From Candidatus Faecousia excrementigallinarum (GTDB taxonomy: Bacteria > Bacillota > Clostridia > Oscillospirales > Oscillospiraceae): 42,247 nt of DNA. Below the pieces are notes generated by a model that was not told the DNA's origin, ran no database searches, and saw nothing but the letters and a program-made list of their open reading frames with translations. The translations under genes were made by a program, and so were the position numbers. The DNA lies in contig DVFK01000009.1 in the NCBI GenBank assembly GCA_018713285.1, positions 1-42,247 on the forward strand, given 5' to 3'. Shown here one piece after another: positions 16,122 to 23,487 of this stretch; positions within the stretch are counted from its first letter, which is position 1; each line of letters begins with the position of its first letter.

Positions 16122-16682
16122 TCAACTTCCTTTCCTGATGACCGCAAGACCCTCTATGGGTCTGCCTTTTTCCAGGCACCGGCAATAGGCGTCGGTGCAC
16201 TTTTTATATCGGTCGAAGGTTCTTTGCGCCCTCTCCGGGTCGCCGTAAACCTTCCAACAACCTACGCATTTATAATTTTCCGCCTTTTCCTCCATGAAGC
16301 CCCGGACATCCTCCGGAGGATATCCCAAAAACAGGCCGATTTCATGGGGAAACTCCCGGCTGGATTCCAGCCGCTGCCGGAGGCGGCGAAGCTGTCCGGC
16401 ACAGGTGTCCCAGCCGTAGCCGCAGCGGGTAAGAATGCATCTGGACTCGGCCTGCTGCAAGTCCCGGTTCAGCCAGCCGGGGCGGTACAGGTAAATGAGC
16501 CCCCTGCCTCCCCGGTACCGCAGAGGCAGCACCCGGATTCCCCTGGGGGCAAGCCGACGGTTCAGCCGGCTGACCTGCCGGTTCATCTCCTCCCGGCTTT
16601 GGAAGGGACAGGTGAACATACTGGCTGTTTTCAGCCCCGCCAGTGTGGGGGCGCAGTGGCGCACAATCATGGCATCCGGCAT
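16122..16682 (-). CDS. DUF3793 family protein
   Basis: A 186-residue protein of the DUF3793 family, recognised from HCAPTLAGLKTAS at the N-terminus, the central LNRRLAPRGIRVLPL, and the strongly conserved FPHEIGLFLGYPPEDVRGF followed by CVGCWKVYGD. The function is unknown. Members regularly sit beside flavodoxin and iron-uptake genes in Firmicutes. Six cysteines or more in the second half could bind a metal. The start MPDAMIV at 16682 has AAAGGAGG upstream. Four bases separate it from the flavodoxin gene and 14 from DUF2325. Confidence 0.82.
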   Translation of the reverse strand: MPDAMIVRHCAPTLAGLKTASMFTCPFQSREEMNRQVSRLNRRLAPRGIRVLPLRYRGGRGLIYLYRPGWLNRDLQQAESRCILTRCGYGWDTCAGQLRRLRQRLESSREFPHEIGLFLGYPPEDVRGFMEEKAENYKCVGCWKVYGDPERAQRTFDRYKKCTDAYCRCLEKGRPIEGLAVIRKGS

Positions 16683-16696
16683 GGTGCTTCCTCCTT

Positions 16697-16972
16697 TCAG
16701 GTATGGGTCTGCAAAATGTTTCGCAAGGCAGAGGCGGAGCTGGTGTGACACCGGACAATCTTCACTGCCTTACCCCGGGTTTCCCGCAGGGTGGAGCGGA
16801 CCATCTTGTGGGAAACCGTTCCCGTGAACAGCACCAGAAGATCCGGGTCGCCGATGCTCTTCAGGGCGGCATCGGATTTTGGGAAAACCTTGGCCTTGCA
16901 ACGGTATTCCCGGCAGATTTCCACATACCGCCGGGCCATACATTCATTGCCTCCTACGATTACCACACTCAT
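16697..16972 (-). CDS. DUF2325 domain protein
   Basis: A 91-residue protein made up of a single DUF2325 domain: MSVVIVGGNECM at the N-terminus, LLVLFTGTVSHKMV in the middle and VRCHTSSASALRNIL at the end. DUF2325 is an uncharacterised Rossmann-like domain often found in iron- or metal-responsive loci. The ribosome site AAAGGAG lies before the ATG. It is the first gene of the three-gene operon ending in flavodoxin, with a perfect palindromic operator 18 bp upstream of the start. Confidence 0.82.
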   Translation of the reverse strand: MSVVIVGGNECMARRYVEICREYRCKAKVFPKSDAALKSIGDPDLLVLFTGTVSHKMVRSTLRETRGKAVKIVRCHTSSASALRNILQTHT

Positions 16973-16990
16973 GGTCCTTCTCCTTTCTGA

Positions 16991-17006
16991 GTTAGCATAT
17001 GCTAAC
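16991..17006. promoter_or_regulatory. metalloregulator-type operator upstream of DUF2325-DUF3793-flavodoxin
   Basis: Perfect palindrome GTTAGCATATGCTAAC. The same GTTAGC-N4-GCTAAC core occurs upstream of feoB and twice upstream of feoA. The half-site resembles DtxR/IdeR-family boxes (TTAGGTTAG type). The regulator gene is not in the window. Confidence 0.7.
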
Positions 17007-17038
17007 CGCTATGTAAAAAAAAGAAACCCTTTGGGGGC

Positions 17039-17065
17039 GGGGAGACCGGAGGTTCCGGTCTCCCC
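17039..17065. terminator. hairpin after the Feo operon
   Basis: 12-bp perfect stem GGGGAGACCGGA/TCCGGTCTCCCC with a 3-nt loop, six bases past the small Cys-rich gene. On the reverse strand the next T-rich run (TTTCTTTTTTTT) is 16 nt further, so termination efficiency is uncertain. Confidence 0.6.
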
Positions 17066-17070
17066 TTTTG

Positions 17071-17223
17071 TCAATGGTCGTGATGACCGCAGTCGCAATG
17101 CCCCTGGCACTGCTTCCCATGGGGACAGCCTACGCAGGTCTGCCCCTGCTTTTTGGCTCTGCGAAGGTACCAGATGGCGCCTCCCAGAATGGCTGCGATG
17201 ATAAGAATAAGCACAATATCCAT
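17071..17223 (-). CDS. FeoB-associated Cys-rich membrane protein
   Basis: A 50-residue protein beginning MDIVLILIIAAILGGAIWYL, a single membrane helix, then a basic stretch and a Cys/His-rich tail (CVGCPHGKQCQGHCDCGHHDH). This is the standard build of the small FeoB-associated Cys-rich protein, thought to help FeoB in ferrous iron transport. It begins two bases after the feoB stop codon and is translationally coupled to it. The ORF-track entry (127 residues) extends back through feoB in another frame and is rejected. Confidence 0.88.
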   Translation of the reverse strand: MDIVLILIIAAILGGAIWYLRRAKKQGQTCVGCPHGKQCQGHCDCGHHDH

Positions 17224-17225
17224 AG

Positions 17226-19271
17226 TTATGCCTTTCTGGCAGCTGTCAGGGCGTACTCTCCTTTCAGCTTCCGGTTGGTGTTGCGAATCAGGGCCGCCAG
17301 CACTCCCACAAAGACAGCTACCACTGCCAGACCGCAGAGGGCTGCGGTGACATTCAGGGCTGCCGGAGCGGTGATCAAAGTGCCAACGGTGTAGACCAGG
17401 TAGCCCACGGTATAGCCCACACCCATCTGAAGGCCGATGCCTGCCCAGACCCACTTGCGGCTCTTCATCTCGGAATTCATGGCGCCGATGGCGGCAAAGC
17501 AGGGGGGTGTGTAGAGGTTGAACATGAGGTAAGCCAGGGCAGCCACTTTGGTAATGGCGATGATGCCTGCCACCTGGGTGCCGGAGCCTTCGATGATAGC
17601 CAGCTCATCGGTGTCGATGAAGTTCTCCAGGCCGGCAAAGCACACCGCCAGGGTTCCCACCACATTTTCCTTGGCAACGAAGCCGGTGACTGCCGCCGCT
17701 GCCAGCTGCCAGGACAGCACACCCACAATGGGCACCAGCACCCAGGCAAAGGGACCGGCAATGGAGGCCAGGATGGAGCTGTCGGGGGTCTCTGCCACAG
17801 CAAAGCTCCAGCTGAAGGTCTGCATGATATGTACCGCCGCATTGCACAGCAGGATGATGGTGGCGGCCTTTACGATATAGGCCCAGCCCCGGCTGCACAT
17901 GGCCTTGAAGGCGAACCACAAGGAGGGTGCCTTGTACTCCGGCAGCTCCATGAGGAAGAAGGACTTGCGGTTTTTGTACCCGGCGATTTTGTTCACCAGG
18001 AGGGCTCCCAGGAAAATCAGCACAATGCCCGTAAGGTACATCGTGGCGCTGACCCAGCCGGCGTTATCAAAGAAGGCACCGGCAATCAGGGCAATCACCG
18101 GGATTTTGGCACCGCAGGGCATGAAGGGAGCCAGCATTGCCGTGGCTCTGCGCTCCCGCTCGTTGCGGATGGTACGGCAGGCCATGATGCCCGGCACGGC
18201 GCAGCCGATGGTGATGACGAAGGGAATGACGGACTTGCCGGAAAGGCCCACCTTCTTGAAAATGGGGTCCAGCACCACCGCCACCCGGGACATATAGCCG
18301 CAGTCCTCCAGAAGGGCGATGAGGAAGTACATCACCATCACAAGAGGCAGGAAGCCTACCACAGCCACCACGCCGCCGATGATGCCGTCCACCAGAAGAG
18401 CGCTCAGGAGCGGGTTGGCATTTGCCATCAGCTCACCCACCCAGCCCTGGAACTCCTCCAGAAGGGTCACCAGGCCGGGAATGGTTTTGCCGCTGGGCAG
18501 CTCCACGCCCTCTGCAATCCAGGCACCCAGATAAGTCTGGGAAATCTCAAACACCAGAAACATCACCAGGGCGAAAATGGGAATCCCCAGCCACCGGTTG
18601 GTGAGCACCTTGTCGATTTTGTCGCTGGTGGTCTTCTCCCGGGTCAGCACCTTCCGGGTCTCCACGTCCTTTACCACGGCGTTTACAAAGTCAAACCGCC
18701 GCCGGTCCGCAGCCTCCACAGCCTTCTTGTCTGTCAGATCCACATCCCCCTGGTGGAAGGGTGCGGTCTGGGCTGCCCCCCGCCGGGCAGCCGCCTGGCG
18801 TACCAGCGCTTCAAGGCCCTTGGCTTCCGTGGATACCGTGGCCACCACCGGGCAGCCCAGCTTCTGGGACAGGAGTTTTTCGTCAATTTGGGTCTGCTTT
18901 TTCTCATTTAAGTCGCTTTTGTTCAGGGCCACCACCACAGGGATGCCCAGCTCCAGCAGCTGGGTAGTGAAGAACAGGCTGCGGCTTAAATTGGTGGCGT
19001 CCACGATGTTGATAATCACATCGGGGCTTTCCTGCTTTACATAGGCGCTGGTAATGCTCTCCTCGCTGGTGAAGGGGGACATGGAGTAGGCCCCGGGCAA
19101 ATCCACTGCAATCAGTTCCTGCCCTCCGGGACAAAGGGACTTTTTGATGGGGTGGGTCTTTTTCTCCACCGTCACCCCCGCCCAGTTGCCCACCTTCTCG
19201 TTTCTGCCGGTGAGGGCGTTGTACATGGTGGTTTTTCCCGAGTTGGGATTGCCCGCCAATGCAATTCTCAT
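17226..19271 (-). CDS. feoB: ferrous iron transport protein B
   Basis: A 681-residue Fe(II) transporter of the inner membrane. The N-terminal G-domain has G1 GNPNSGKT (7-14), G3 DLPG, G4 NKSD and the switch regions, followed by the GDI helical domain (about 165-225). The C-terminal half is polytopic, with two Gate motifs (FLPLVMVMYFLIALLEDCGYMSR and the CAVPGIMACRTI and PCGAKIPV segments, whose cysteines are typical of FeoB). The ATG follows GAGGAGGAG. Its own promoter region carries one GTTAGC-N4-GCTAAC operator, separated from feoA by a terminator. The Cys-rich partner follows with a 2-bp gap. Confidence 0.97.
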   Translation of the reverse strand: MRIALAGNPNSGKTTMYNALTGRNEKVGNWAGVTVEKKTHPIKKSLCPGGQELIAVDLPGAYSMSPFTSEESITSAYVKQESPDVIINIVDATNLSRSLFFTTQLLELGIPVVVALNKSDLNEKKQTQIDEKLLSQKLGCPVVATVSTEAKGLEALVRQAAARRGAAQTAPFHQGDVDLTDKKAVEAADRRRFDFVNAVVKDVETRKVLTREKTTSDKIDKVLTNRWLGIPIFALVMFLVFEISQTYLGAWIAEGVELPSGKTIPGLVTLLEEFQGWVGELMANANPLLSALLVDGIIGGVVAVVGFLPLVMVMYFLIALLEDCGYMSRVAVVLDPIFKKVGLSGKSVIPFVITIGCAVPGIMACRTIRNERERRATAMLAPFMPCGAKIPVIALIAGAFFDNAGWVSATMYLTGIVLIFLGALLVNKIAGYKNRKSFFLMELPEYKAPSLWFAFKAMCSRGWAYIVKAATIILLCNAAVHIMQTFSWSFAVAETPDSSILASIAGPFAWVLVPIVGVLSWQLAAAAVTGFVAKENVVGTLAVCFAGLENFIDTDELAIIEGSGTQVAGIIAITKVAALAYLMFNLYTPPCFAAIGAMNSEMKSRKWVWAGIGLQMGVGYTVGYLVYTVGTLITAPAALNVTAALCGLAVVAVFVGVLAALIRNTNRKLKGEYALTAARKA

Positions 19272-19302
19272 AACTTCTCCTCCTCATTTTCTTTTATATA
19301 TG

Positions 19303-19318
19303 GTTAGCACATGCTAAC
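19303..19318. promoter_or_regulatory. metalloregulator-type operator upstream of feoB
   Basis: GTTAGCACATGCTAAC, one base pair off a perfect palindrome, 32 bases before the feoB ATG and next to an AT-rich ATATATAAA stretch that may hold the -10 box. A clear -35 was not assigned. Confidence 0.7.
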
Positions 19319-19325
19319 TATACAG

Positions 19326-19353
19326 CAAAAAACAGGGGTGGCGTTACGCCACC
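19326..19353 (-). terminator. terminator of feoA with the stop codon in its loop
   Basis: Reverse strand stem GGTGGCG/CGCCACC with loop TAA, which is the feoA stop codon itself, followed by CCTGTTTTTT. It separates feoA from feoB transcription or attenuates read-through. Confidence 0.72.
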
Positions 19354-19559
19354 ACTATGGCCGAAGCCAGCTGGTTGTCCATATTGTACCGGCCGTCCTT
19401 GACCGAGACCACGCAGCTGCCTTTCAGGTGGGAAATCACCGTAATGGCCTCCCCGGTGTAGCACCCCAGAGAAAACAAAAAGGCGTCCATCTCCTCGTCC
19501 TGAGTCTCGATGGCTTTGATGGTGTATTCCTTTCCCGTCTGGGCTTCCATTAAGGTCAT
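19344..19559 (-). CDS. feoA: ferrous iron transport protein A (SH3-like)
   Basis: A 71-residue FeoA domain protein: short beta-barrel sequence with IETQDEEMDAFLFSLGCYTGEAITVI and a C-terminal NMDNQLASAIVV that matches the FeoA end (LR..LA..I.V). FeoA is a cytoplasmic partner needed for FeoB activity. The ATG follows GGGAGG. It is transcribed from a consensus promoter that overlaps two operator copies, then ends in a terminator before feoB. Confidence 0.93.
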   Translation of the reverse strand: MTLMEAQTGKEYTIKAIETQDEEMDAFLFSLGCYTGEAITVISHLKGSCVVSVKDGRYNMDNQLASAIVVA

Positions 19560-19585
19560 GGGTATGCCTCCCTTCCCGGATTGAT

Positions 19586-19634
19586 GTTAGCACAGGCTAA
19601 CAGTATGATTGATTTTTAGTTAGCTTTCGCTAAC
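19586..19634. promoter_or_regulatory. two metalloregulator-type operators upstream of feoA
   Basis: GTTAGCACAGGCTAAC (19586-19601) and GTTAGCTTTCGCTAAC (19619-19634) have centres 33 bp apart, about three helical turns. The promoter-proximal copy begins seven bases past the -10 box, over the transcription start. This layout fits repression by a dimeric metal-loaded regulator. Confidence 0.75.
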
Positions 19635-19641
19635 CATTAAC

Positions 19642-19670
19642 AGTATACACAACAACTGCTCCCTTGTCAA
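19642..19670 (-). promoter_or_regulatory. promoter of feoA
   Basis: Reverse strand: TTGACA, 17 nt, TATACT. Confidence 0.8.
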
Positions 19671-19737
19671 GCCCCATTCCAAAATTTTCCCCAATGTCCC
19701 CGGCATGGTCATGGGCCAAGAAGGGTTATGAAGCCGA

Positions 19738-19860
19738 AGGGTTGGGGATATAGCTCCCTCCGGGAGGGAGCTGGCACGGCCGGGGAGCCCCCGGTGGCAC
19801 TTGCCGTGACTGAGGGAGCCTGCGGGAGAAATACCGATTGGATGATATAAGTCGGTACCT
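19738..19860 (+). repeat. intergenic repeat R4 (double-hairpin B with extended second stem)
   Basis: The copy at 19753-19819 has the usual GCTCCCTC/GAGGGAGC first hairpin, but its second hairpin (GCACGGC/GCCGTG) carries an extra nested hairpin CCGGGG/CCCCGG in the loop. Its tail is more divergent. Confidence 0.75.
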
Positions 19861-19921
19861 CCCCCGGGCAGTCAAATTTCCTATACCGATTAAAAGAAAA
19901 AGCTCCATAAAAACGGCTTAT

Positions 19922-20142
19922 CGTGTCGCCAACCTCCATCAGGTACCACCCTATCCGAAACCCCAACTGCATCCCCCGCTTGCTCCCTCAGTCACCTGCG
20001 GTGACAGCTCCCTCCCGGAGGGAGCCATGGGCTTTTGCCTTTCCACATTGGACTTTTGCAAATTGGAAAGTGCCTGCTGTGGTATCCCTCAGTCAAAAAT
20101 CAAAGATTTTTGCCAGCTCCCTTTGACAAGGGAGCCTTTGGC
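19922..20142 (-). repeat. intergenic repeat R5 (double-hairpins A and B, inverted to R4)
   Basis: Reverse strand: double-hairpin A (20085-20136), conserved spacer with CAGCAGGCACTTTCCAA, double-hairpin B (19982-20025) and the B tail with GATGCAGTT and GGTACCTGATGG. Together with R4 it fills the gene-free gap 19671-20184. Confidence 0.78.
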
Positions 20143-20146
20143 AGTC

Positions 20147-20180
20147 AAAAAGACACAAGCCCCCTGAAAAGGGGGGCTTG
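20147..20180 (-). terminator. terminator after the hypothetical membrane protein gene
   Basis: Reverse strand stem CAAGCCCCC/GGGGGCTTG with a short loop, then TGTCTTTTTG, five bases past the stop codon. Confidence 0.8.
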
Positions 20181-20184
20181 GGCG

Positions 20185-20901
20185 TTATTGGGCACCGGCA
20201 ATCAGGTTTTGCCAGATTTGGGTGTAGACGGCGGCTTCCTCCTGGGACCAGTCGTTGCACAAGGCTCTTCCGATATACAGCCCGGATAACAGCTCCTGGC
20301 TGCTGCCGGTGACGGGTTCTCCGTCGGAAATGCCGGTCTGGTACTCTCCCAGGGGAAGCTCTGCCAGGGTCTTGCAGTCCTTCCAGGCGTACCACAGCGG
20401 TTCTTCCGACGCTGTCCCTTCCTCCGGTCTGGTGCCGTCCCCATAGGTCAGGAGCCCGAACTGCTCCTGAAAGCCCTCCGGGTCTTCCAGCAGATACAGG
20501 AAATTGTCATTGGCAGACAGGTGGGTGACCAGGGTCATCTGCTGATAGGGGTTGGCGTTTTCGTCCTCCAGGTCCACCGCATACTGGCGGATCTGGACGA
20601 TGGTCTTTCCGTTGCCGTCCACATCTCCAACGAGGGGTGCCAGCTGGGCTTCCAGCGCCGCCACGGTTTCATCCGGCAGGAAGGTGGCACCGATGTAGGC
20701 AATCTGGCAATCCGGCTGGTTGTTCCGGTTCCGGACAGCGCTGAGCACCACGCCCCCCACCACCAGCACCAGGGCAACCCCCAGCGCTACATGGAGCCAA
20801 TGGTAATGCCACCAGTTGGCTCTTTTTTCTTTCTTTGTCAGCTCCTTGGGAGCCTCCCGCTTCACGTCACGGGCTATCCACTCTTGGTAATCGCTTGCCA
20901 C
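20185..20901 (-). CDS. hypothetical single-pass membrane protein
   Basis: I do not recognise a family. The 238-residue protein starts with a charged cytoplasmic segment (about 1-38, rich in Lys, Glu and Arg), has one membrane helix (about 39-58, HVALGVALVLVVGGVVLSAV), then an extracytoplasmic part of about 175 residues that is acidic and Trp/Tyr-containing, with no Cys pair or lipobox. GTG at 20901, ten bases after AAGGAG, is chosen; the TTG of the ORF track overlaps the ribosome site. The first 35 bp overlap the end of the diacylglycerol-kinase-like gene, so it is the second gene of that operon and may act with it at the membrane. Confidence 0.7.
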   Translation of the reverse strand: MASDYQEWIARDVKREAPKELTKKEKRANWWHYHWLHVALGVALVLVVGGVVLSAVRNRNNQPDCQIAYIGATFLPDETVAALEAQLAPLVGDVDGNGKTIVQIRQYAVDLEDENANPYQQMTLVTHLSANDNFLYLLEDPEGFQEQFGLLTYGDGTRPEEGTASEEPLWYAWKDCKTLAELPLGEYQTGISDGEPVTGSSQELLSGLYIGRALCNDWSQEEAAVYTQIWQNLIAGAQ

Positions 20902-21808
20902 GGTTCTTTTTCTCCTTTTTTGGGGGTGCAATCACCGATATGGCGTGGTGCACGCACCGGATTTCTATTTGATTGCAGCCGTTTTCCATCTCTCCGTCCA
21001 GGGTCCAGGGCATTTTCTCCGGGGCCTGGACGGTGAGGGCCGCAGTCTTTACAAAGGTCAGAAGGCTTCCGTTGTAGTTTTTCTGCTGCAAAGCCACCAC
21101 GCACTCGCTCAGCTCCAGCAGGTTCCGGGGGGGGCGGATGAGCAGCAGCTCCAGGCTGCCGTCGGACATATCCACCTGGGCGGCATCCAGGGTGAGAATT
21201 CCCCCCACCCGGAAGGTGTTGCTCACCGCTCCGAAAATAAAGCTGTCCTGAATCACGGTGCCGTCCTCCAGGGTGAACCGGAGGGGGTAGGATTTGAGCT
21301 GGGACAGCTCCTGAATGCCTCCCAGGGCATAGGCGGCGTGACCCAAGATGTTCTTCACGCTCTGGGGGGTGGCATAGCTGACCTTGGTGAACATCCCGAA
21401 GGAGGCCACATAGGAAAAGTAGGTGTCGTTGAACCGCCCCACATCCAGCTTCACCGGGCTTCCATCCACCGTGTCCCGGGTAGCCTGGAGAAGATTGGTA
21501 GACAGCTTCAGACTGGCGGCAAAATCGTTGGTGGAGCCGGCCGGGATATACCCCAGGGGAATCTCCCCTCCGCATTTCAGGAGCCCTGACACCACCTCGT
21601 GGAAGGTGCCGTCTCCGCCGCAGCAGAGAATCTGCTCCACCTCCCCGGCATAGCGCAGCACTGCCGCCTCCCCGTCTCCCGGGGCTGCGGTCACATGGAC
21701 CAGCACCTGGCAATCCCCCCGGTTCAGGATGGCCACCATGTCCATCAAAAACCGCCGGGCTTTTTTCTGACCGGCGCAGGGATTGACAATCAGCAAAACT
21801 TTTTTCAT
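20867..21808 (-). CDS. diacylglycerol kinase family lipid kinase (YegS/DagK-like)
   Basis: A 313-residue soluble lipid kinase. The N-terminal catalytic domain has LLIVNPCAGQKKA and the ATP-binding CCGGDGTFHEVVSGL, plus LGYIPAGSTNDFAASL, the normal GTxNDFA signature. The C-terminal beta-sandwich holds SDGSLELLLIRP and the KTAALTVQAPEKMPWTLDGE element. Family members phosphorylate diacylglycerol or related lipids and recycle DAG released by lipoteichoic acid synthesis. It is divergent from a PlsC/PAP2/E2-like lipid operon and overlaps the downstream hypothetical membrane protein gene. Confidence 0.93.
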   Translation of the reverse strand: MKKVLLIVNPCAGQKKARRFLMDMVAILNRGDCQVLVHVTAAPGDGEAAVLRYAGEVEQILCCGGDGTFHEVVSGLLKCGGEIPLGYIPAGSTNDFAASLKLSTNLLQATRDTVDGSPVKLDVGRFNDTYFSYVASFGMFTKVSYATPQSVKNILGHAAYALGGIQELSQLKSYPLRFTLEDGTVIQDSFIFGAVSNTFRVGGILTLDAAQVDMSDGSLELLLIRPPRNLLELSECVVALQQKNYNGSLLTFVKTAALTVQAPEKMPWTLDGEMENGCNQIEIRCVHHAISVIAPPKKEKKNRGKRLPRVDSP

Positions 21809-21828
21809 AGCAATCCTCTCCCCTTACG

Positions 21829-21857
21829 TTTATATTGTAAAGAGCTTTTCTTTGCAA
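21829..21857 (-). promoter_or_regulatory. promoter of the lipid kinase operon
   Basis: Reverse strand: TTGCAA, 17 nt, TATAAA, about 20 bases before the ATG at 21808. Confidence 0.6.
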
Positions 21858-22057
21858 TTCATCAACAATTTTTTAACATTCCCCTTCGGTATTGACGGAA
21901 CCGGATTTTGGGAATAAAATAGTATCAGTATTTCCGGAAGCCACCCCTGCCCTGCTCCTTTCCTCAACAAAAGTTGACATTCCGTTGAGGGAAAGTTGCA
22001 AATCCCGTGCTATGCTATTCTGTAAGAATGATACATATTATGGGTAGGTGTGCAAAT

Positions 22058-22834
22058 ATGATGAACAAGCTCAAATACGGAACATACCGCTTTATCCGCT
22101 TCTGGGTGAAGCTGTTTTACCCCAAAATTACGGTGGAGGGGCTGGAGAATCTGCCGGAGGAGCCAAGTCTTGTGGTAGCCAACCACTGCCAGATGAACGG
22201 CCCCATCGCCGGGGAGCTGTACTTTCCCGGGGACCACTACATCTGGTGCGCCGGGGAGATGATGGAGGCAAGGCAGGTACCGGACTACGCTTACCGGGAC
22301 TTCTGGAGCCGGAAGCCCCGGTACATCCGGTGGTTTTACCGGATTTTGTCCTATGTCATCACCCCCTTGTCCGTGAGCATTTTCAACAATGCCCACACCA
22401 TCCCGGTGTACCGGGACAAGCGGCTGATTATTACCTTCCGGGAGACCCTGAAACGGCTGAAGGAGGGGGCAACCGTCATCATCTTCCCGGAGCATGAGGC
22501 TCCCTATGACCACATCTTGCAGGACTTTCAGTCCGGCTTTGTGGATGTGGCCCGGAGCTACTACAGAAAGACCGGCAAGTGCCTGCAATTCGTGCCCATG
22601 TATCTGGCTCCCAGCCTTCACAAAATGGCGCTGGGCAAGCCCGTGGCCTACAACCCGGACGCCCCCCACAAGGAGGAACGGAGCCGGGTTTGCCAATATC
22701 TTATGGAACAGATCAGCGGCATCGCCCGAAGCCTTCCCCGGCACAAGGTGGTTCCCTATCTGAACCTGCCGAAAAAAGATTATGTCTACAACATCCCGGA
22801 AGAGGTAGTTTCCCATGAAAAAACCTGTGGTTGA
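22058..22834 (+). CDS. PlsC-like 1-acylglycerol-3-phosphate acyltransferase, divergent motif I
   Basis: A 258-residue member of the LPLAT/PlsC superfamily. Motif order is kept: VVANHCQMNGPI (motif I, about 38-49), IPVYRDKRL (motif II), IIFPEHEAP (motif III) and FVPMYLAP (motif IV). Motif I normally reads NHxxxxD; here the Asp position is Gly, so the His-Asp pair used to activate the acceptor hydroxyl is incomplete. The acceptor may therefore not be lysophosphatidate. The start at 22058 is chosen for a weak TAGGTG site; other in-frame ATGs upstream lack one. It overlaps the PAP2 gene by 20 bp. Confidence 0.78.
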   Translation: MMNKLKYGTYRFIRFWVKLFYPKITVEGLENLPEEPSLVVANHCQMNGPIAGELYFPGDHYIWCAGEMMEARQVPDYAYRDFWSRKPRYIRWFYRILSYVITPLSVSIFNNAHTIPVYRDKRLIITFRETLKRLKEGATVIIFPEHEAPYDHILQDFQSGFVDVARSYYRKTGKCLQFVPMYLAPSLHKMALGKPVAYNPDAPHKEERSRVCQYLMEQISGIARSLPRHKVVPYLNLPKKDYVYNIPEEVVSHEKTCG

Positions 22835-23483
22835 TTACCGCCAGTTCCGCCTGGGGAAACTGAACGACCCCCAGTTTTCCCACCTGAAACTGTTAGGCGG
22901 CTGGATTCTATATTTTATCCTGTATTTCCTCACAGAAAACCTGATTCCTCCGGAAAAATGCACCAGCATCCACATCTGGCTGGACGATGTGATTCCCTTC
23001 TGCGAGTGGTTTCTCATTCCCTATGTGCTCTGGTATGGGCTGATTGCCTTTTCCCTGGGGTACTTTGCCCTCTACAACATAGACAGCTTCAAAAAGCTCT
23101 CCAAGTACATTTTCATCACCCAGATGGTGGCTATGGCCATCTACATTCTCTTCCCCAGCCGTCAGGATCTGCGGCCGGAGGTGTTCCCCCGGGAGAATTT
23201 CCTCACCTGGTGCATTGGGCTCCTTTACCGCTTCGACACCAGTACCGGGGTGTGTCCCTCCCTTCACGTGGCCTACTCCCTGGGCATTGCCTCGGTGTGG
23301 CTCCGGGAGAAGGGGGTAAAGGTCATCTGGAAAGTGCTTTTGGTGGTGCTGGTGATTCTCATCTGCCTTTCCACCATGTTCATCAAGCAGCATTCGGCTA
23401 TGGATTTCTTTGCCGCCCTGCCGGTGTGTGCATTGGCGGAGATTCTGGTATTTTACAACCCATTTCACAAAAGAAAGAGGTAA
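22815..23483 (+). CDS. PAP2-family membrane phosphatase
   Basis: A 222-residue protein with about five or six membrane helices and the PAP2 phosphatase signature in its second half: VCPSLHVAYSLG (motif 2) and IKQHSAMDFFAALP (motif 3), with a motif-1-like SRQDLRPE region upstream. PAP2 enzymes remove phosphate from lipid phosphates such as phosphatidate or undecaprenyl pyrophosphate, or transfer headgroups like inositol phosphorylceramide synthase. It sits between a PlsC-like and an E2-like gene and overlaps the former by 20 bp, so the three probably handle one lipid. Confidence 0.88.
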   Translation: MKKPVVDYRQFRLGKLNDPQFSHLKLLGGWILYFILYFLTENLIPPEKCTSIHIWLDDVIPFCEWFLIPYVLWYGLIAFSLGYFALYNIDSFKKLSKYIFITQMVAMAIYILFPSRQDLRPEVFPRENFLTWCIGLLYRFDTSTGVCPSLHVAYSLGIASVWLREKGVKVIWKVLLVVLVILICLSTMFIKQHSAMDFFAALPVCALAEILVFYNPFHKRKR

Positions 23484-23487
23484 TGCT

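Noticed and set aside
21974-22016. TTGACA upstream of the PlsC-like gene as -35
   Set aside because: No -10 box at proper spacing; the TATGCT is 31 nt away. The promoter of this operon was left unassigned.
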